Positions 19,358 to 27,544 of a stretch of 58,845 bases of DNA are shown in pieces (within the stretch, counting starts at the first letter, position 1; every line of letters starts with the position of its first letter). Under the pieces are notes generated by a model. That model was given only the letters and a program-made list of their open reading frames with translations, was not told the origin of the DNA and did no database searches. The stretch comes from Sphingomonas sp. Ant H11 (GTDB lineage Bacteria > Pseudomonadota > Alphaproteobacteria > Sphingomonadales > Sphingomonadaceae), in NCBI RefSeq assembly GCF_000797515.1, contig NZ_JSBN01000001.1:1-58845 (forward strand), in the 5' to 3' direction. The translations under genes and the position numbers were made by a program.

Positions 19358-20139
19358 CGGCCTTCGCATGCGCGGGCGAAACGCTGGTTGGCACGCTCGA
19401 CACCGCGACGGGCGAGACCGGGCTGCTCATTGTATCGGGTGGCAATGAAATCCGCATCGGCGCGCATCGTGGCATGGCGTTGCTCGCGCAGCGACTCGCC
19501 GCGCGCGGGGTGCCGGTGTTCCGCTTCGACCGGCGCGGCATTGGCGACTCGACCGGCGACAATAACGGATTCCGCACCTCGGGCCTCGACATCGCCAGCG
19601 CCGCCACCGCCTTCCGCGCGGCAACCGGAGTCGAACGGTTGGTGGCCTTCGGCAATTGCGATGCGGCCACCGCGCTCGCGCTATTCGGGGCGTCAGCGGG
19701 GATCGATGCGCTGATCCTCGCCAATCCGTGGCTGATCGAACAGAACGACGCCCTTCCTCCTGCCGCGGCGATCCGCGCGCACTATGCGACCAAGCTCAAA
19801 AATCCGCGGGAGTGGGTCCGACTGGCTCGCGGAGGCGTAAATCTTCGATACTTATTCAATGGCTTGAGGAAAATTGCTCGCAATCAAACCAAGGTTGCCA
19901 ACCCACTCGCAATGGAGCTGTTCGGCGCGCTTGCCGCATGGCGTGGTTGCACCACGATCCTCCTCGCGCGCCACGACAACACCGCGCTTGCCTTTGCCGA
20001 AGCCGCCCGCGCCAGCAAACTGCCGCTGTCGATCCACGTCTGTGAGACCGCCAGCCACAGCTTCGCCCACCCCCACGACGCGGAGTGGCTGGAGCAGCAG
20101 ATCGTCGCGGCGCTGTCCCGCCCGGCCAAAACGGCCTGA
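19345..20139 (+). CDS. XrtA-associated hydrolase 1 (TIGR03100)
   Basis: A 264-aa alpha/beta hydrolase. Phe-Asp-Arg-Arg-Gly-Ile-Gly-Asp-Ser is near residues 66-74. The nucleophile elbow reads Gly-Asn-Cys-Asp-Ala-Ala, so a cysteine replaces the usual serine, as is common in this family (thioesterase-like). A late His sits in Ala-Ser-His-Ser-Phe. Its ATG lies inside the end of hydrolase 2, giving translational coupling. The three-gene plus-strand unit (ACP, hydrolase 2, hydrolase 1) ends here, 10 bp before the convergent trxB stop. Confidence 0.85.
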   Translation: MRTVTAFACAGETLVGTLDTATGETGLLIVSGGNEIRIGAHRGMALLAQRLAARGVPVFRFDRRGIGDSTGDNNGFRTSGLDIASAATAFRAATGVERLVAFGNCDAATALALFGASAGIDALILANPWLIEQNDALPPAAAIRAHYATKLKNPREWVRLARGGVNLRYLFNGLRKIARNQTKVANPLAMELFGALAAWRGCTTILLARHDNTALAFAEAARASKLPLSIHVCETASHSFAHPHDAEWLEQQIVAALSRPAKTA

Positions 20140-20149
20140 GCGGAGAGCC

Positions 20150-21117
20150 TTACTCCGCCGCCTCGGCCACCATTTCGAACTCGGCCTCGGCAAGGAAGCG
20201 CTCGGCGTCCAGCGCCGCCATGCAGCCCGTGCCAGCCGCCGTGACCGCCTGCCGGTACACTTTGTCCATAACGTCGCCGCAGGCGAACACCCCGGGCACG
20301 CTGGTGCGTGTCGAGCCCGTCTCGACCCAGATGTAATGATCGGCATCCAGCTTCAAATGCCCGCGGAACAATTCGGTCGCCGGATGATGGCCGATCGCGA
20401 CGAACCCGCCCTCGGTCTCCAGACGCGACCGCTCGCCCGTCACGGTGTCGATCAGTTCCAGCGCGACGAGCCCGGCAGTGCCGCCACCGTCGACGAATTC
20501 GGCGACTTCCTTGTTCCACAGGACCGTGATGCCCTTGTGCGCGAACAGCCGCTCCTGAAGAATCTTCTCGGCGCGGAATGAATCGCGACGATGGATTAGC
20601 GTCACGTCGGGCGAATGGTTGGTGAGGTACAGCGCTTCCTCGACCGCAGTGTTTCCACCGCCGATCACCGCAACCTTCTTGCCGCGATAGAAGAAGCCGT
20701 CGCACGTCGCGCACGCGCTGACGCCCTTGCCTTTCAGCGCGTCTTCGCTGTCGAGCCCAAGCCACTTGGCCTGTGCGCCCGTCGCGATAATGAGCACATC
20801 GCCTTCGTAAATGTCACCGCTATCGCCGACCAGGCGGAACGGACGCTGGCTGAAATCGACCTCCACCACGGTGTCGTACATCAGGGTCGTCCCGACATGC
20901 TCGGCCTGCTTCTGCATCTGCTCCATCAGCCAGGGCCCCTGGATGACGTCGCGAAGCCGGGGTAATTTTCCACATCGGTGGTGGTCATCAACTGGCCGCC
21001 GGGCTGGATGCCCTGCACGAGAATCGGCTTCATGCCGGCCCGCGCGCCATAAATGGCAGCGGAAAGGCCGGCCGGGCCGGAGCCCAGAATCAACATGCGC
21101 GTCTTGTGGGTGGTCAT
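20150..21117 (-). CDS. trxB: Thioredoxin reductase (frameshifted)
   Basis: An FAD- and NADPH-dependent disulfide reductase that keeps thioredoxin reduced. The N-terminal piece has the FAD motif Gly-Ser-Gly-Pro-Ala-Gly. The larger piece has the redox pair in Cys-Ala-Thr-Cys-Asp, the NADPH motif Gly-Gly-Gly-Asn-Thr-Ala and a C-terminal Gly-Asp-Val. One base is missing near 20955, between Tyr-Pro-Gly-Phe and the expected [11 protein letters not shown]. Apart from this the protein is complete (about 322 aa). A near-universal redox gene is unlikely to be decayed, so a sequencing error is the better reading. Confidence 0.9.
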
Positions 21118-21220
21118 GGTCGCTTTCGTCCTGTCGGCCCGCCGCCTCTAGGGCAGCGACGGGCCGACTGGCAACATGGTGGATCGATAACGGTGCGCAA
21201 GAGGCCCGTCACCGCCAACA

Positions 21221-21600
21221 TCAGGCAGCGTAGCGATACATCGCGCAGACCTTGTTGCCTGCGGGATCCCGCAGATATGCGAGATAGAGCTTCATCCCAC
21301 CGTTTTCGCGGATACCCGGATCGTCCTCGATCGGCGTACCACCGGCGGCGACGCCCGCCGCATGCCACGCGTCGGCCTGCTCCGGCGAGGATGCCGCGAA
21401 CCCGATCGTGCCGCCATTGGCGTGGCATGCAGGTTCGCCGTTGATCGGCTTGGTGACCAGCAAAATCCCGCCATTGTGCATATAGAAAATACGACCGTGA
21501 TTGTCGGAACCCGCCCGCGCACCAGTGCGCCGAGCGTGGCATCGTAGAATTTACGCGATGCCTCGAGATCATTCGATCCGATCATGATGTGGCTAAACAT
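21221..21600 (-). CDS. VOC/glyoxalase-fold protein (frameshifted)
   Basis: A single-domain vicinal oxygen chelate protein, about 126 aa after correction. The N-terminal part is Met-Phe-Ser-His-Ile-Met-Ile-Gly-Ser-Asn-Asp-Leu. The C-terminal part begins around Phe-Tyr-Met-His-Asn-Gly-Gly and ends Arg-Asp-Pro-Ala-Gly-Asn-Lys-Val-Cys, the usual last strand. A missing G near 21522 separates the two frames; restoring it gives Leu-Gly-Ala-Arg-Ala-Gly-Ser-Asp-Asn-His-Gly. Substrate unknown; members range from lyases to antibiotic-binding proteins. Confidence 0.78.
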
Positions 21601-21710
21601 AGCTGCTCCCTTTCCCAGGCTGCGCCGCGCTTGATCGGCGGCGTCACGGCTGCAGCTAGCGCATTCGTTCCGGTTGGGAAATCATCGATCGAGGCGGAAT
21701 AGGTCGCGAG

Positions 21711-21787
21711 TGGTAGCGAAGGAGGGACTTGAACCCCCGACCCCAGGATTATGATTCCCGTGCTCTAACCAACTGAGCTACTTCGCC
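21711..21787 (-). tRNA. tRNA-Met (anticodon CAT)
   Basis: A 77-nt cloverleaf including an encoded CCA. The acceptor stem GGCGAAG pairs with CTTCGCT, with G1-U72 as the only wobble. The D arm is GCTC/GAGC. The anticodon stem CGGGA/TCCTG flanks loop ATCATAA, with anticodon CAT. The T arm GGGGG/CTCCC region carries TTCAAGT. The sequence resembles the alphaproteobacterial elongator tRNA-Met. A CAT anticodon could also mean tRNA-Ile with lysidine, but the acceptor stem fits Met better. Confidence 0.88.
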
Positions 21788-21844
21788 ATGCGCAGGCGCT
21801 GATCACTCGCGAGGCGCGGGCTATAGGAATGCACAGCGAAGCGG

Positions 21845-22354
21845 TCAAGCGAACATATGGCGCGACAGCATTTCCCACGGGCCACCACGATACCACCATG
21901 CCGCCAACCCCGCGATTCGAACGGGCCGCGGACGGAAATCGCGCGACAATTCGGCCTGCAAGGCCTTGGCGACGGGCGGGTCGACCTTGTTCTGCACGGT
22001 CACATGCGGACGCCACGGCGCGCGGTCCTGCGGCGTCAGCACCGGAGCAAAGGCATCGGCCAGGCGATCGCGGATATCCTCCAGCGACGGACAGTCGATT
22101 CGGAAGGCCACCCCACCGCCGAGCGACATCACGCCGGCGATTCGCGCATCCGGGGCCGCCACCTGCCGCGTTTCTCCTGCCAAACGCTGCTTCAGCTCGC
22201 GCTCTAGGCTTGGCGCAAGATGATGGAACATCGTCAGATGCGCCGACAGCTGATTGCGTTCGGGCGGAAAATGGCGCGTCCGCAAATCGTCGAACCACGC
22301 CGCATCGCTGCGCCCGAACAGCGCGGTTACGATAATGGGCGCGACCTGGCTCAA
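21845..22354 (-). CDS. thpR: RNA 2',3'-cyclic phosphodiesterase / 2'-5' RNA ligase family
   Basis: A 169-aa member of the 2H phosphoesterase family. The two signature motifs are Ala-His-Leu-Thr near residue 34 and Pro-His-Val-Thr near residue 121. I chose the TTG at 22354 because it overlaps the kup stop (TTGA) and gives a normal family length. The longer upstream frame only re-reads kup out of frame. The family opens 2',3'-cyclic phosphates on RNA. The biological substrate here is unknown. Confidence 0.8.
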   Translation of the reverse strand: MSQVAPIIVTALFGRSDAAWFDDLRTRHFPPERNQLSAHLTMFHHLAPSLERELKQRLAGETRQVAAPDARIAGVMSLGGGVAFRIDCPSLEDIRDRLADAFAPVLTPQDRAPWRPHVTVQNKVDPPVAKALQAELSRDFRPRPVRIAGLAAWWYRGGPWEMLSRHMFA

Positions 22355-24285
22355 ATCTCGAGCTGGCTGCCCAGCTCGACTACGCGATTGGTCGGCAAGC
22401 GGAAGAACTCCATCGCGCTCTCGGCATTGCGGAGCATCCATGCGAACAGCTTTTCGCGCCAGATCATCATCCCCGGATGCGACGACGGCAAGAGGCTCTG
22501 CCGCGCCAGGAAGAAGCTGGTGTCGATCATCCGGAAATCAGCGCCGCAACGATGCACATTGGCGAGCGCCAGCGGCACGTCGGGCTCATCGATAAAACCA
22601 TAGCGCAGGATCATGCGATGAAAGCCCGCGCCCAGATCCTCCAGCGAGCAGCGCTCGCCCTCGGCGATATAGGGCACGTCCGCGATCTTGACGGTGAGCA
22701 GGATGATCCGCTCGTGCAGCACCTTGTTGTGTTTGAGGTTGTGCAGCAACGCGTGCGGCACGCCCTCGGGCGAGGCGGTCATAAACACCGCCGTGCCCGG
22801 CACGCGCGTGGCCGAGGTGGCGGCGGACTGGATGAAAATCTTGATCGGCATTGCCGATTCGCGCATCCGGTCGATCATCAATTGCCGCCCCTTCGACCAG
22901 GTCGTCAGGATGGTGAAAATGATGAAGCCGACCAGCAGCGGGAACCAGCCGCCCGACGGCACCTTGGTCAGGTTGGCGGTAAAATAGGCACCGTCGACGA
23001 TGAAGAACAGCGAAAGCAGTGGAACCGAATAATAAACCGGCCAATTCCACAGGCGGAACAGCACCACCGTCAGTAGGCAGGTGTCGATCAACATCGCGCC
23101 CGTAACCGCGATGCCATAAGCCGAGGTGAGGTTGGACGAGGTGCGGAAGAAAATGACGAGCAGCAGGACCATCACGCCCAGCAGCCAGTTGACCAGCGGA
23201 ATGTAGATCTGCCCCGCGGTCGCGGCGCTGGTATGCTCGATCCGCAAGCGCGGCACAAAGCCGAGCTGGATTGCTTGCTGCGTCACCGAAAACGCGCCCG
23301 AAATCACCGCTTGCGACGCAATCACCGCCGCCGCCGTCGCCAGCGCCACCAGCGGCAGCCGCAAATGCTCGGACGCGAGCAGATAGAACGGACTTTCCAA
23401 CGCCGCCGTCCCCATGCGCGACAGCAACGCACCCTGGCCCATATAATTCAACATCAGCGCCGGCAGCACGACAAACAGCCACGACACCCGGATCGGGTTG
23501 CGGCCGAAATGCCCCATATCGGCGTAGAGCGCTTCCGCGCCCGTCACCGCCAGCACCACCGAGCCCAGCGCCAAAAAGGCGCGCGCCGGATCGAGCGCGA
23601 AGAATTCCAGCGCGTAATGCGGCGAGAACGCCCACAGGATTTGCGGGGTATGCGCGATGCTGATGAGACCAAGCGTCGCGATCACCGCGAAATATAGCAG
23701 CATGATGGGCCCGAAAAACAGCCCAACGCGCGCGGTTCCGCTGCGCTGGATCGAGAACAGACCGATGATGATCGCCATTGCCAGCGGCAGCACCAACTTG
23801 CCGAGCCCAGGCGACGCGATCGCGACGCCCTCGATCGCCGACAACACCGACACGGCCGGGGTAATCATCGAATCGCCGTAGAACAGCGCCGTGGCGAACA
23901 CACCAAGCAGCACGATCCCGCGCGACCAGCGCTTGTTCTTGGTGCGGCCGTTGACCAGCGCCAGCAGGGCCAGGCTGCCGCCCTCCCCTTTATTGTCGGC
24001 ACGCATGATGACGGTGACATATTTGAAGGTCACCACGATCATCATCGACCAGAAGATCAGGCTGACCACCCCCATGATGTGGACAGTATCGAGCGCGAGC
24101 TTGTGATGGCCGGAAAACGTCTCGCGGAAGGCGTAGATCGGGCTGGTGCCGATATCGCCGAACACGATGCCGATCGCACCAAGCGCAAGCTTGGCGACGC
24201 CGTCTCTGCCGTGTGGGTGAAGCCCGACGTCAACCGAGTCGGGTGCAGCAGGCAAATTGCCCGCGCTGGCCTGATCAGTGCTCAC
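22351..24285 (-). CDS. kup: Potassium uptake protein Kup
   Basis: A 644-aa KUP/HAK/KT transporter with about 12 membrane helices in the first 450 residues and a cytoplasmic C-terminal domain. Family motifs are visible: Gly-Asp-Ile-Gly-Thr-Ser-Pro-Ile-Tyr near residues 43-51, Asn-Lys-Gly-Glu-Gly-Gly and [12 protein letters not shown]. It imports K+ with H+. The start is GTG. It is co-transcribed with thpR, whose start overlaps its stop. No defect is seen. Confidence 0.93.
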   Translation of the reverse strand: MSTDQASAGNLPAAPDSVDVGLHPHGRDGVAKLALGAIGIVFGDIGTSPIYAFRETFSGHHKLALDTVHIMGVVSLIFWSMMIVVTFKYVTVIMRADNKGEGGSLALLALVNGRTKNKRWSRGIVLLGVFATALFYGDSMITPAVSVLSAIEGVAIASPGLGKLVLPLAMAIIIGLFSIQRSGTARVGLFFGPIMLLYFAVIATLGLISIAHTPQILWAFSPHYALEFFALDPARAFLALGSVVLAVTGAEALYADMGHFGRNPIRVSWLFVVLPALMLNYMGQGALLSRMGTAALESPFYLLASEHLRLPLVALATAAAVIASQAVISGAFSVTQQAIQLGFVPRLRIEHTSAATAGQIYIPLVNWLLGVMVLLLVIFFRTSSNLTSAYGIAVTGAMLIDTCLLTVVLFRLWNWPVYYSVPLLSLFFIVDGAYFTANLTKVPSGGWFPLLVGFIIFTILTTWSKGRQLMIDRMRESAMPIKIFIQSAATSATRVPGTAVFMTASPEGVPHALLHNLKHNKVLHERIILLTVKIADVPYIAEGERCSLEDLGAGFHRMILRYGFIDEPDVPLALANVHRCGADFRMIDTSFFLARQSLLPSSHPGMMIWREKLFAWMLRNAESAMEFFRLPTNRVVELGSQLEI

Positions 24286-24419
24286 GCGAAGGCTGTTCTT
24301 GCCCGGATGTCATATCGAGAAATCATGGATGACGGCACTTGTTCAAACGCCCCAATGGTGCGGCGCAATAGCACGCGTCCCCGCCCCCCGCAACGGCACG
24401 CGCCACGGCCAAACGTACA

Positions 24420-24860
24420 TCATTCCTCGCTCGCCAATGTACGAATGGTGAACTGTGTCACCAGCCGATGCACGCCGGGCAGGGTCGAGAGCACTTCGCG
24501 GTGGATTCGCTCGTAGCTGTCGTCTTCACGCACCAGCACCTTGAGCAAATAGTCCGATTCGCCGCTCATCAGATGGGCTTCGCCGACTTGGGTGGTCTGC
24601 GCGAGCGCCTGTTCGAACGCCAGCATCGTCGCCTGCCGCTGATCGGTGAGCGTAACCGACACAAACACCGTCGAGGGGTTGCCCCGCGCCGCGCGCGACA
24701 GCCGCGCGCGATAGCCAAGAATCATCCCGTGCTGCTCCAGCGCCTTCACCCGGCGGTGCGCGGCTGATGGCGACAGGCCGACTCTTGCGCCTAGCTCCTC
24801 ACTGGTGAGGCCCGATTCCAGGCCGAGCTGCGCGACGATGTTGCGGTCAATACTGTCCAT
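24420..24860 (-). CDS. Lrp/AsnC family transcriptional regulator
   Basis: A 146-aa regulator. The N-terminal winged helix-turn-helix has Leu-Thr-Ser-Glu-Glu-Leu-Gly-Ala-Arg-Val-Gly-Leu-Ser near residues 17-29. The RAM effector domain is C-terminal, with Gly-Glu-Ala-His-Leu-Met-Ser-Gly-Glu-Ser-Asp-Tyr. It is transcribed divergently from ald across 127 bp, the usual position of the Lrp-type activator of alanine dehydrogenase. Regulation of ald by this protein with alanine as effector is therefore likely, but inferred. Confidence 0.88.
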   Translation of the reverse strand: MDSIDRNIVAQLGLESGLTSEELGARVGLSPSAAHRRVKALEQHGMILGYRARLSRAARGNPSTVFVSVTLTDQRQATMLAFEQALAQTTQVGEAHLMSGESDYLLKVLVREDDSYERIHREVLSTLPGVHRLVTQFTIRTLASEE

Positions 24861-24871
24861 ATGGGATCATA

Positions 24872-24963
24872 TTGTGTACAAATGCGCTACTTCGCAACAG
24901 CATTGCATTTCCGCAGCCGAACGCGCGATCTTTGCAAGCACATTACGCCACGCCTCCTGTACA
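24872..24963. promoter_or_regulatory. Candidate Lrp-type control region between lrp and ald
   Basis: The short intergenic region contains two TGTACA palindromes, at 24876-24881 (within TTGTGTACAA) and 24958-24963, about 82 bp apart. They lie near the start of the regulator and near the probable ald promoter. Lrp proteins bind degenerate AT-rich palindromes at several sites, so this is only a plausible site pair. AAGGAG at 24975-24980 is the ald ribosome-binding site. Confidence 0.35.
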
Positions 24964-24987
24964 CTGCCCCCAACAAGGAGAAGATAG

Positions 24988-26094
24988 ATGCGGATCGGCG
25001 TACCCAAGGAAATCAAGAATCATGAGTATCGTGTCGGCCTGACCCCACCATCGGTGGCCGAGCTTGTTGCCGCGGGCCACAGCGTAGCGGTGCAGACCGG
25101 CGCGGGCCTCGGCATCGATTTCAGCGATGCCGACTATGTCGCGGCGGGCGCGACGATCCTGCCCGACGCCGCCAGCGTTTTCGCGCAGTCGGACATGATC
25201 GTGAAGGTCAAGGAACCGCAGCCGAGCGAAATCGCGTTGCTGGAGCCGCGCCATTTGCTGTTCACCTACCTCCATCTCGCCGCCGACAAGCCGCAGGCCG
25301 AAGGGCTGATGCGCTCGGGTGCGACCTGCATCGCCTATGAGACGGTCACCGCCAACGATCGGTCGCTCCCGCTGCTCAAGCCGATGTCCGAAGTGGCCGG
25401 GCGCATGGCGGTGCAAGTCGGCGCGCATTATCTCGAAAAGGAACAAGGCGGTCGCGGCATCCTGCTCGGCGGCGTGCCGGGTGTGGCCCCGGCCAAGGTA
25501 GCGATTCTCGGCGGCGGTGTGTCGGGCGTCAACGCCGCGCAAATGGCGGTCGGCATGCGCGCCGACGTCACCATCTACGACATATCGAACGCACGCTTGG
25601 CCGAGCTCGATATGTTCTTCGGCAGCCAGATCAAGACCGCTTACGCCAGCAAGGCCGCGATCGCGGCAGCGGTGAAGAACGCACATCTGGTGATCGGCGC
25701 GGTGCTGGTGCCCGGGGCTGCAGCGCCCAAGCTGGTGACGCGCGACATGGTCAAGACGATGAAGCGCGGCGCGGTGATGGTCGACATCGCGATCGACCAA
25801 GGCGGTTGCTTCGAAACCAGCCATGCCACCACGCATGAAAACCCGGTGTTCGAAGTCGACGGCGTCATCCATTATTGCGTCGCCAACATGCCGGGCGCGG
25901 TCGCACGCACCTCGGCCTTCGCGCTCAACAATGCCACGCTGCCGTTCGTGCTGAAGCTCGCCGCGCACGGAGCGGAAGCGGCGATGGCGGCCGACCCGCA
26001 CCTCGCCAATGGTCTGAACGTGTCCGGCGGCAAAATCCGCCATCAGGCGGTCGCCGAAGCGCTCGCCTTGCCGTTCGAAGCCTGGACACACTGA
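24988..26094 (+). CDS. ald: Alanine dehydrogenase
   Basis: A 368-aa NAD-dependent L-alanine dehydrogenase, converting alanine to pyruvate and ammonia reversibly. Motifs: the start Met-Arg-Ile-Gly-Val-Pro-Lys-Glu-Ile-Lys, Lys-Val-Lys-Glu-Pro (substrate lysine), Phe-Thr-Tyr-Leu-His (catalytic His), and the Rossmann loop Gly-Gly-Gly-Val-Ser-Gly. Length equals the family norm. AAGGAG precedes the ATG. Divergent Lrp regulator upstream. Confidence 0.95.
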   Translation: MRIGVPKEIKNHEYRVGLTPPSVAELVAAGHSVAVQTGAGLGIDFSDADYVAAGATILPDAASVFAQSDMIVKVKEPQPSEIALLEPRHLLFTYLHLAADKPQAEGLMRSGATCIAYETVTANDRSLPLLKPMSEVAGRMAVQVGAHYLEKEQGGRGILLGGVPGVAPAKVAILGGGVSGVNAAQMAVGMRADVTIYDISNARLAELDMFFGSQIKTAYASKAAIAAAVKNAHLVIGAVLVPGAAAPKLVTRDMVKTMKRGAVMVDIAIDQGGCFETSHATTHENPVFEVDGVIHYCVANMPGAVARTSAFALNNATLPFVLKLAAHGAEAAMAADPHLANGLNVSGGKIRHQAVAEALALPFEAWTH

Positions 26095-26132
26095 GACCGC
26101 TCGCGGCGGCCGGGCAAAGCTGGTATCGCGCT

Positions 26133-27509
26133 TTGGTGCGTATCCTTTTCCTTGCCGCCGCGCTGATCCTGTCACCGATCGAGGCCCGCGCGCAAGCCGT
26201 TCCCCCCGCCCCCGGTCCTGCCGATCGGGCCGTGCAGCCCGTCGCGGTGCCGACTGTCGCGGCCCCGCCAGCACCGCTCGCCGTCACGGCGCGGCTCGAG
26301 ACCGAGGCGGAGGCGATGGCCGAGGATGCTGCCGAATATGCGCGGCAGTTCGGCGTATCCCAACCCGAAGCGATCGCACGTCTCACCGCGCAAAATGCAA
26401 GCATCCCCGTAACCGACGCGATCGCCGAGCACTATCGCGACCGATTGGCCGGCATCGCGATCGAACACCGCCCGGCGTATCGCATCCTGGTCTCGCTGAC
26501 CGGCGCGACACCGGTTCCCGCGCAGAGCATCATTGCGGGCGGCATCACGGTGCCGATCGTCTTTCGCACCGGCGCACGCGTCACCCGCGAGCAGGTCATC
26601 TGGGCGATGACCAACCATCAAGCGGCGTTGCGCGCCGCGCTGCGGACGCCGCCGGGCATGGGACTCGATCCGCGCACGGGCGAACTCGCGATCCTGATCG
26701 GCAGCGCCGACGCACCTGCAGGCACCGCCGCGCTCAAGACCCGACTGGAAGCGATTGCGGGGGTGCCGGTTCAGGTCCGCGTGCTCAACCATGTCGATGT
26801 AAATCTCGCGCCCGAAGGCGGCTCGCGAGTCGAGGGCGTCAGCCCGGCCGATGGGCGGCGGTATCTCTGTACGACGGGTTTCACGGTTACCGACGGCATC
26901 CGCTACGGTGTCACCACCGCCGCGCACTGCGTCGACGACCTGGTCTATCGCGATCCGCAGGCGGGTTCGACACCTCTGCCCTTTGTCGGCCAATGGGGCT
27001 GGGGCTATCGCGACGTGCAGATCAATGCCGCCGACGCGCCGCTACCCCCGACCTTCTATGCCGATACGGCGCGCACCCGTCTTCGTCCCGTTACCGGCGA
27101 GCGCGGGCGCGCCAGCACGCGCGCGGGCGATTTCGTCTGCCACCGCGGGGAACGCACGGGCTATAGCTGCGCGTTGGTGCAACTGACCGACTTCGCCCCG
27201 GCGGGGGATCTGTGCGGCGGGGCGTGCCTTCCAACTTGGGTCACCGTCGCCGGCCCGACCTGCAAGGGCGGCGATAGCGGATCGCCCGTATTCAGCGGCA
27301 CCACCGCGCTCGGCGTGCTGAAGGGCGCGAGCTATCGCGGCGACGGCTCTTGCGTCTTCTATTTCTATATGTCGGTCGACTATCTACCGCCGGGCTGGCA
27401 ATTGCTGAAGGTGCCACCCCTGATCCAACCGCTACCGGCTCCCGACGTCCCCGTCAGCAGCCCCGCTGGCACAATGCCTGGCGGCTACGACCCGGCGGGC
27501 GAGCGATAA
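26133..27509 (+). CDS. Secreted trypsin-like serine protease (family S1) with propeptide
   Basis: Signal peptide of about 20 residues ending in Ala-Arg-Ala, then a propeptide-like region to about residue 240. The protease domain has Thr-Ala-Ala-His-Cys (His265) and Gly-Gly-Asp-Ser-Gly-Ser-Pro (Ser382); Asp294 in Tyr-Arg-Asp-Val is the likely acid. This layout recalls alpha-lytic/streptogrisin proteases, whose propeptide is a foldase. Paired cysteines fit extracytoplasmic life. Start is TTG 26133 or GTG 26136; both lie after the ald stop and give the signal peptide. The Pro-rich tail may be a linker. Same strand as ald, about 40 bp apart; no functional link known. Confidence 0.82.
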   Translation: MVRILFLAAALILSPIEARAQAVPPAPGPADRAVQPVAVPTVAAPPAPLAVTARLETEAEAMAEDAAEYARQFGVSQPEAIARLTAQNASIPVTDAIAEHYRDRLAGIAIEHRPAYRILVSLTGATPVPAQSIIAGGITVPIVFRTGARVTREQVIWAMTNHQAALRAALRTPPGMGLDPRTGELAILIGSADAPAGTAALKTRLEAIAGVPVQVRVLNHVDVNLAPEGGSRVEGVSPADGRRYLCTTGFTVTDGIRYGVTTAAHCVDDLVYRDPQAGSTPLPFVGQWGWGYRDVQINAADAPLPPTFYADTARTRLRPVTGERGRASTRAGDFVCHRGERTGYSCALVQLTDFAPAGDLCGGACLPTWVTVAGPTCKGGDSGSPVFSGTTALGVLKGASYRGDGSCVFYFYMSVDYLPPGWQLLKVPPLIQPLPAPDVPVSSPAGTMPGGYDPAGER

Positions 27510-27544
27510 CGCCGTTTCACGAACCGGCCGGGCGGCCCCAATCG

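Noticed and set aside
20926..21117. Calling trxB a pseudogene
   Set aside because: One missing base explains the break; motifs on both sides are intact and the gene is usually essential.
21711..21787. tRNA-Ile with lysidine-modified CAT anticodon
   Set aside because: Acceptor and D-arm bases fit elongator tRNA-Met better than tRNA-Ile2, although sequence alone cannot prove the charging identity.
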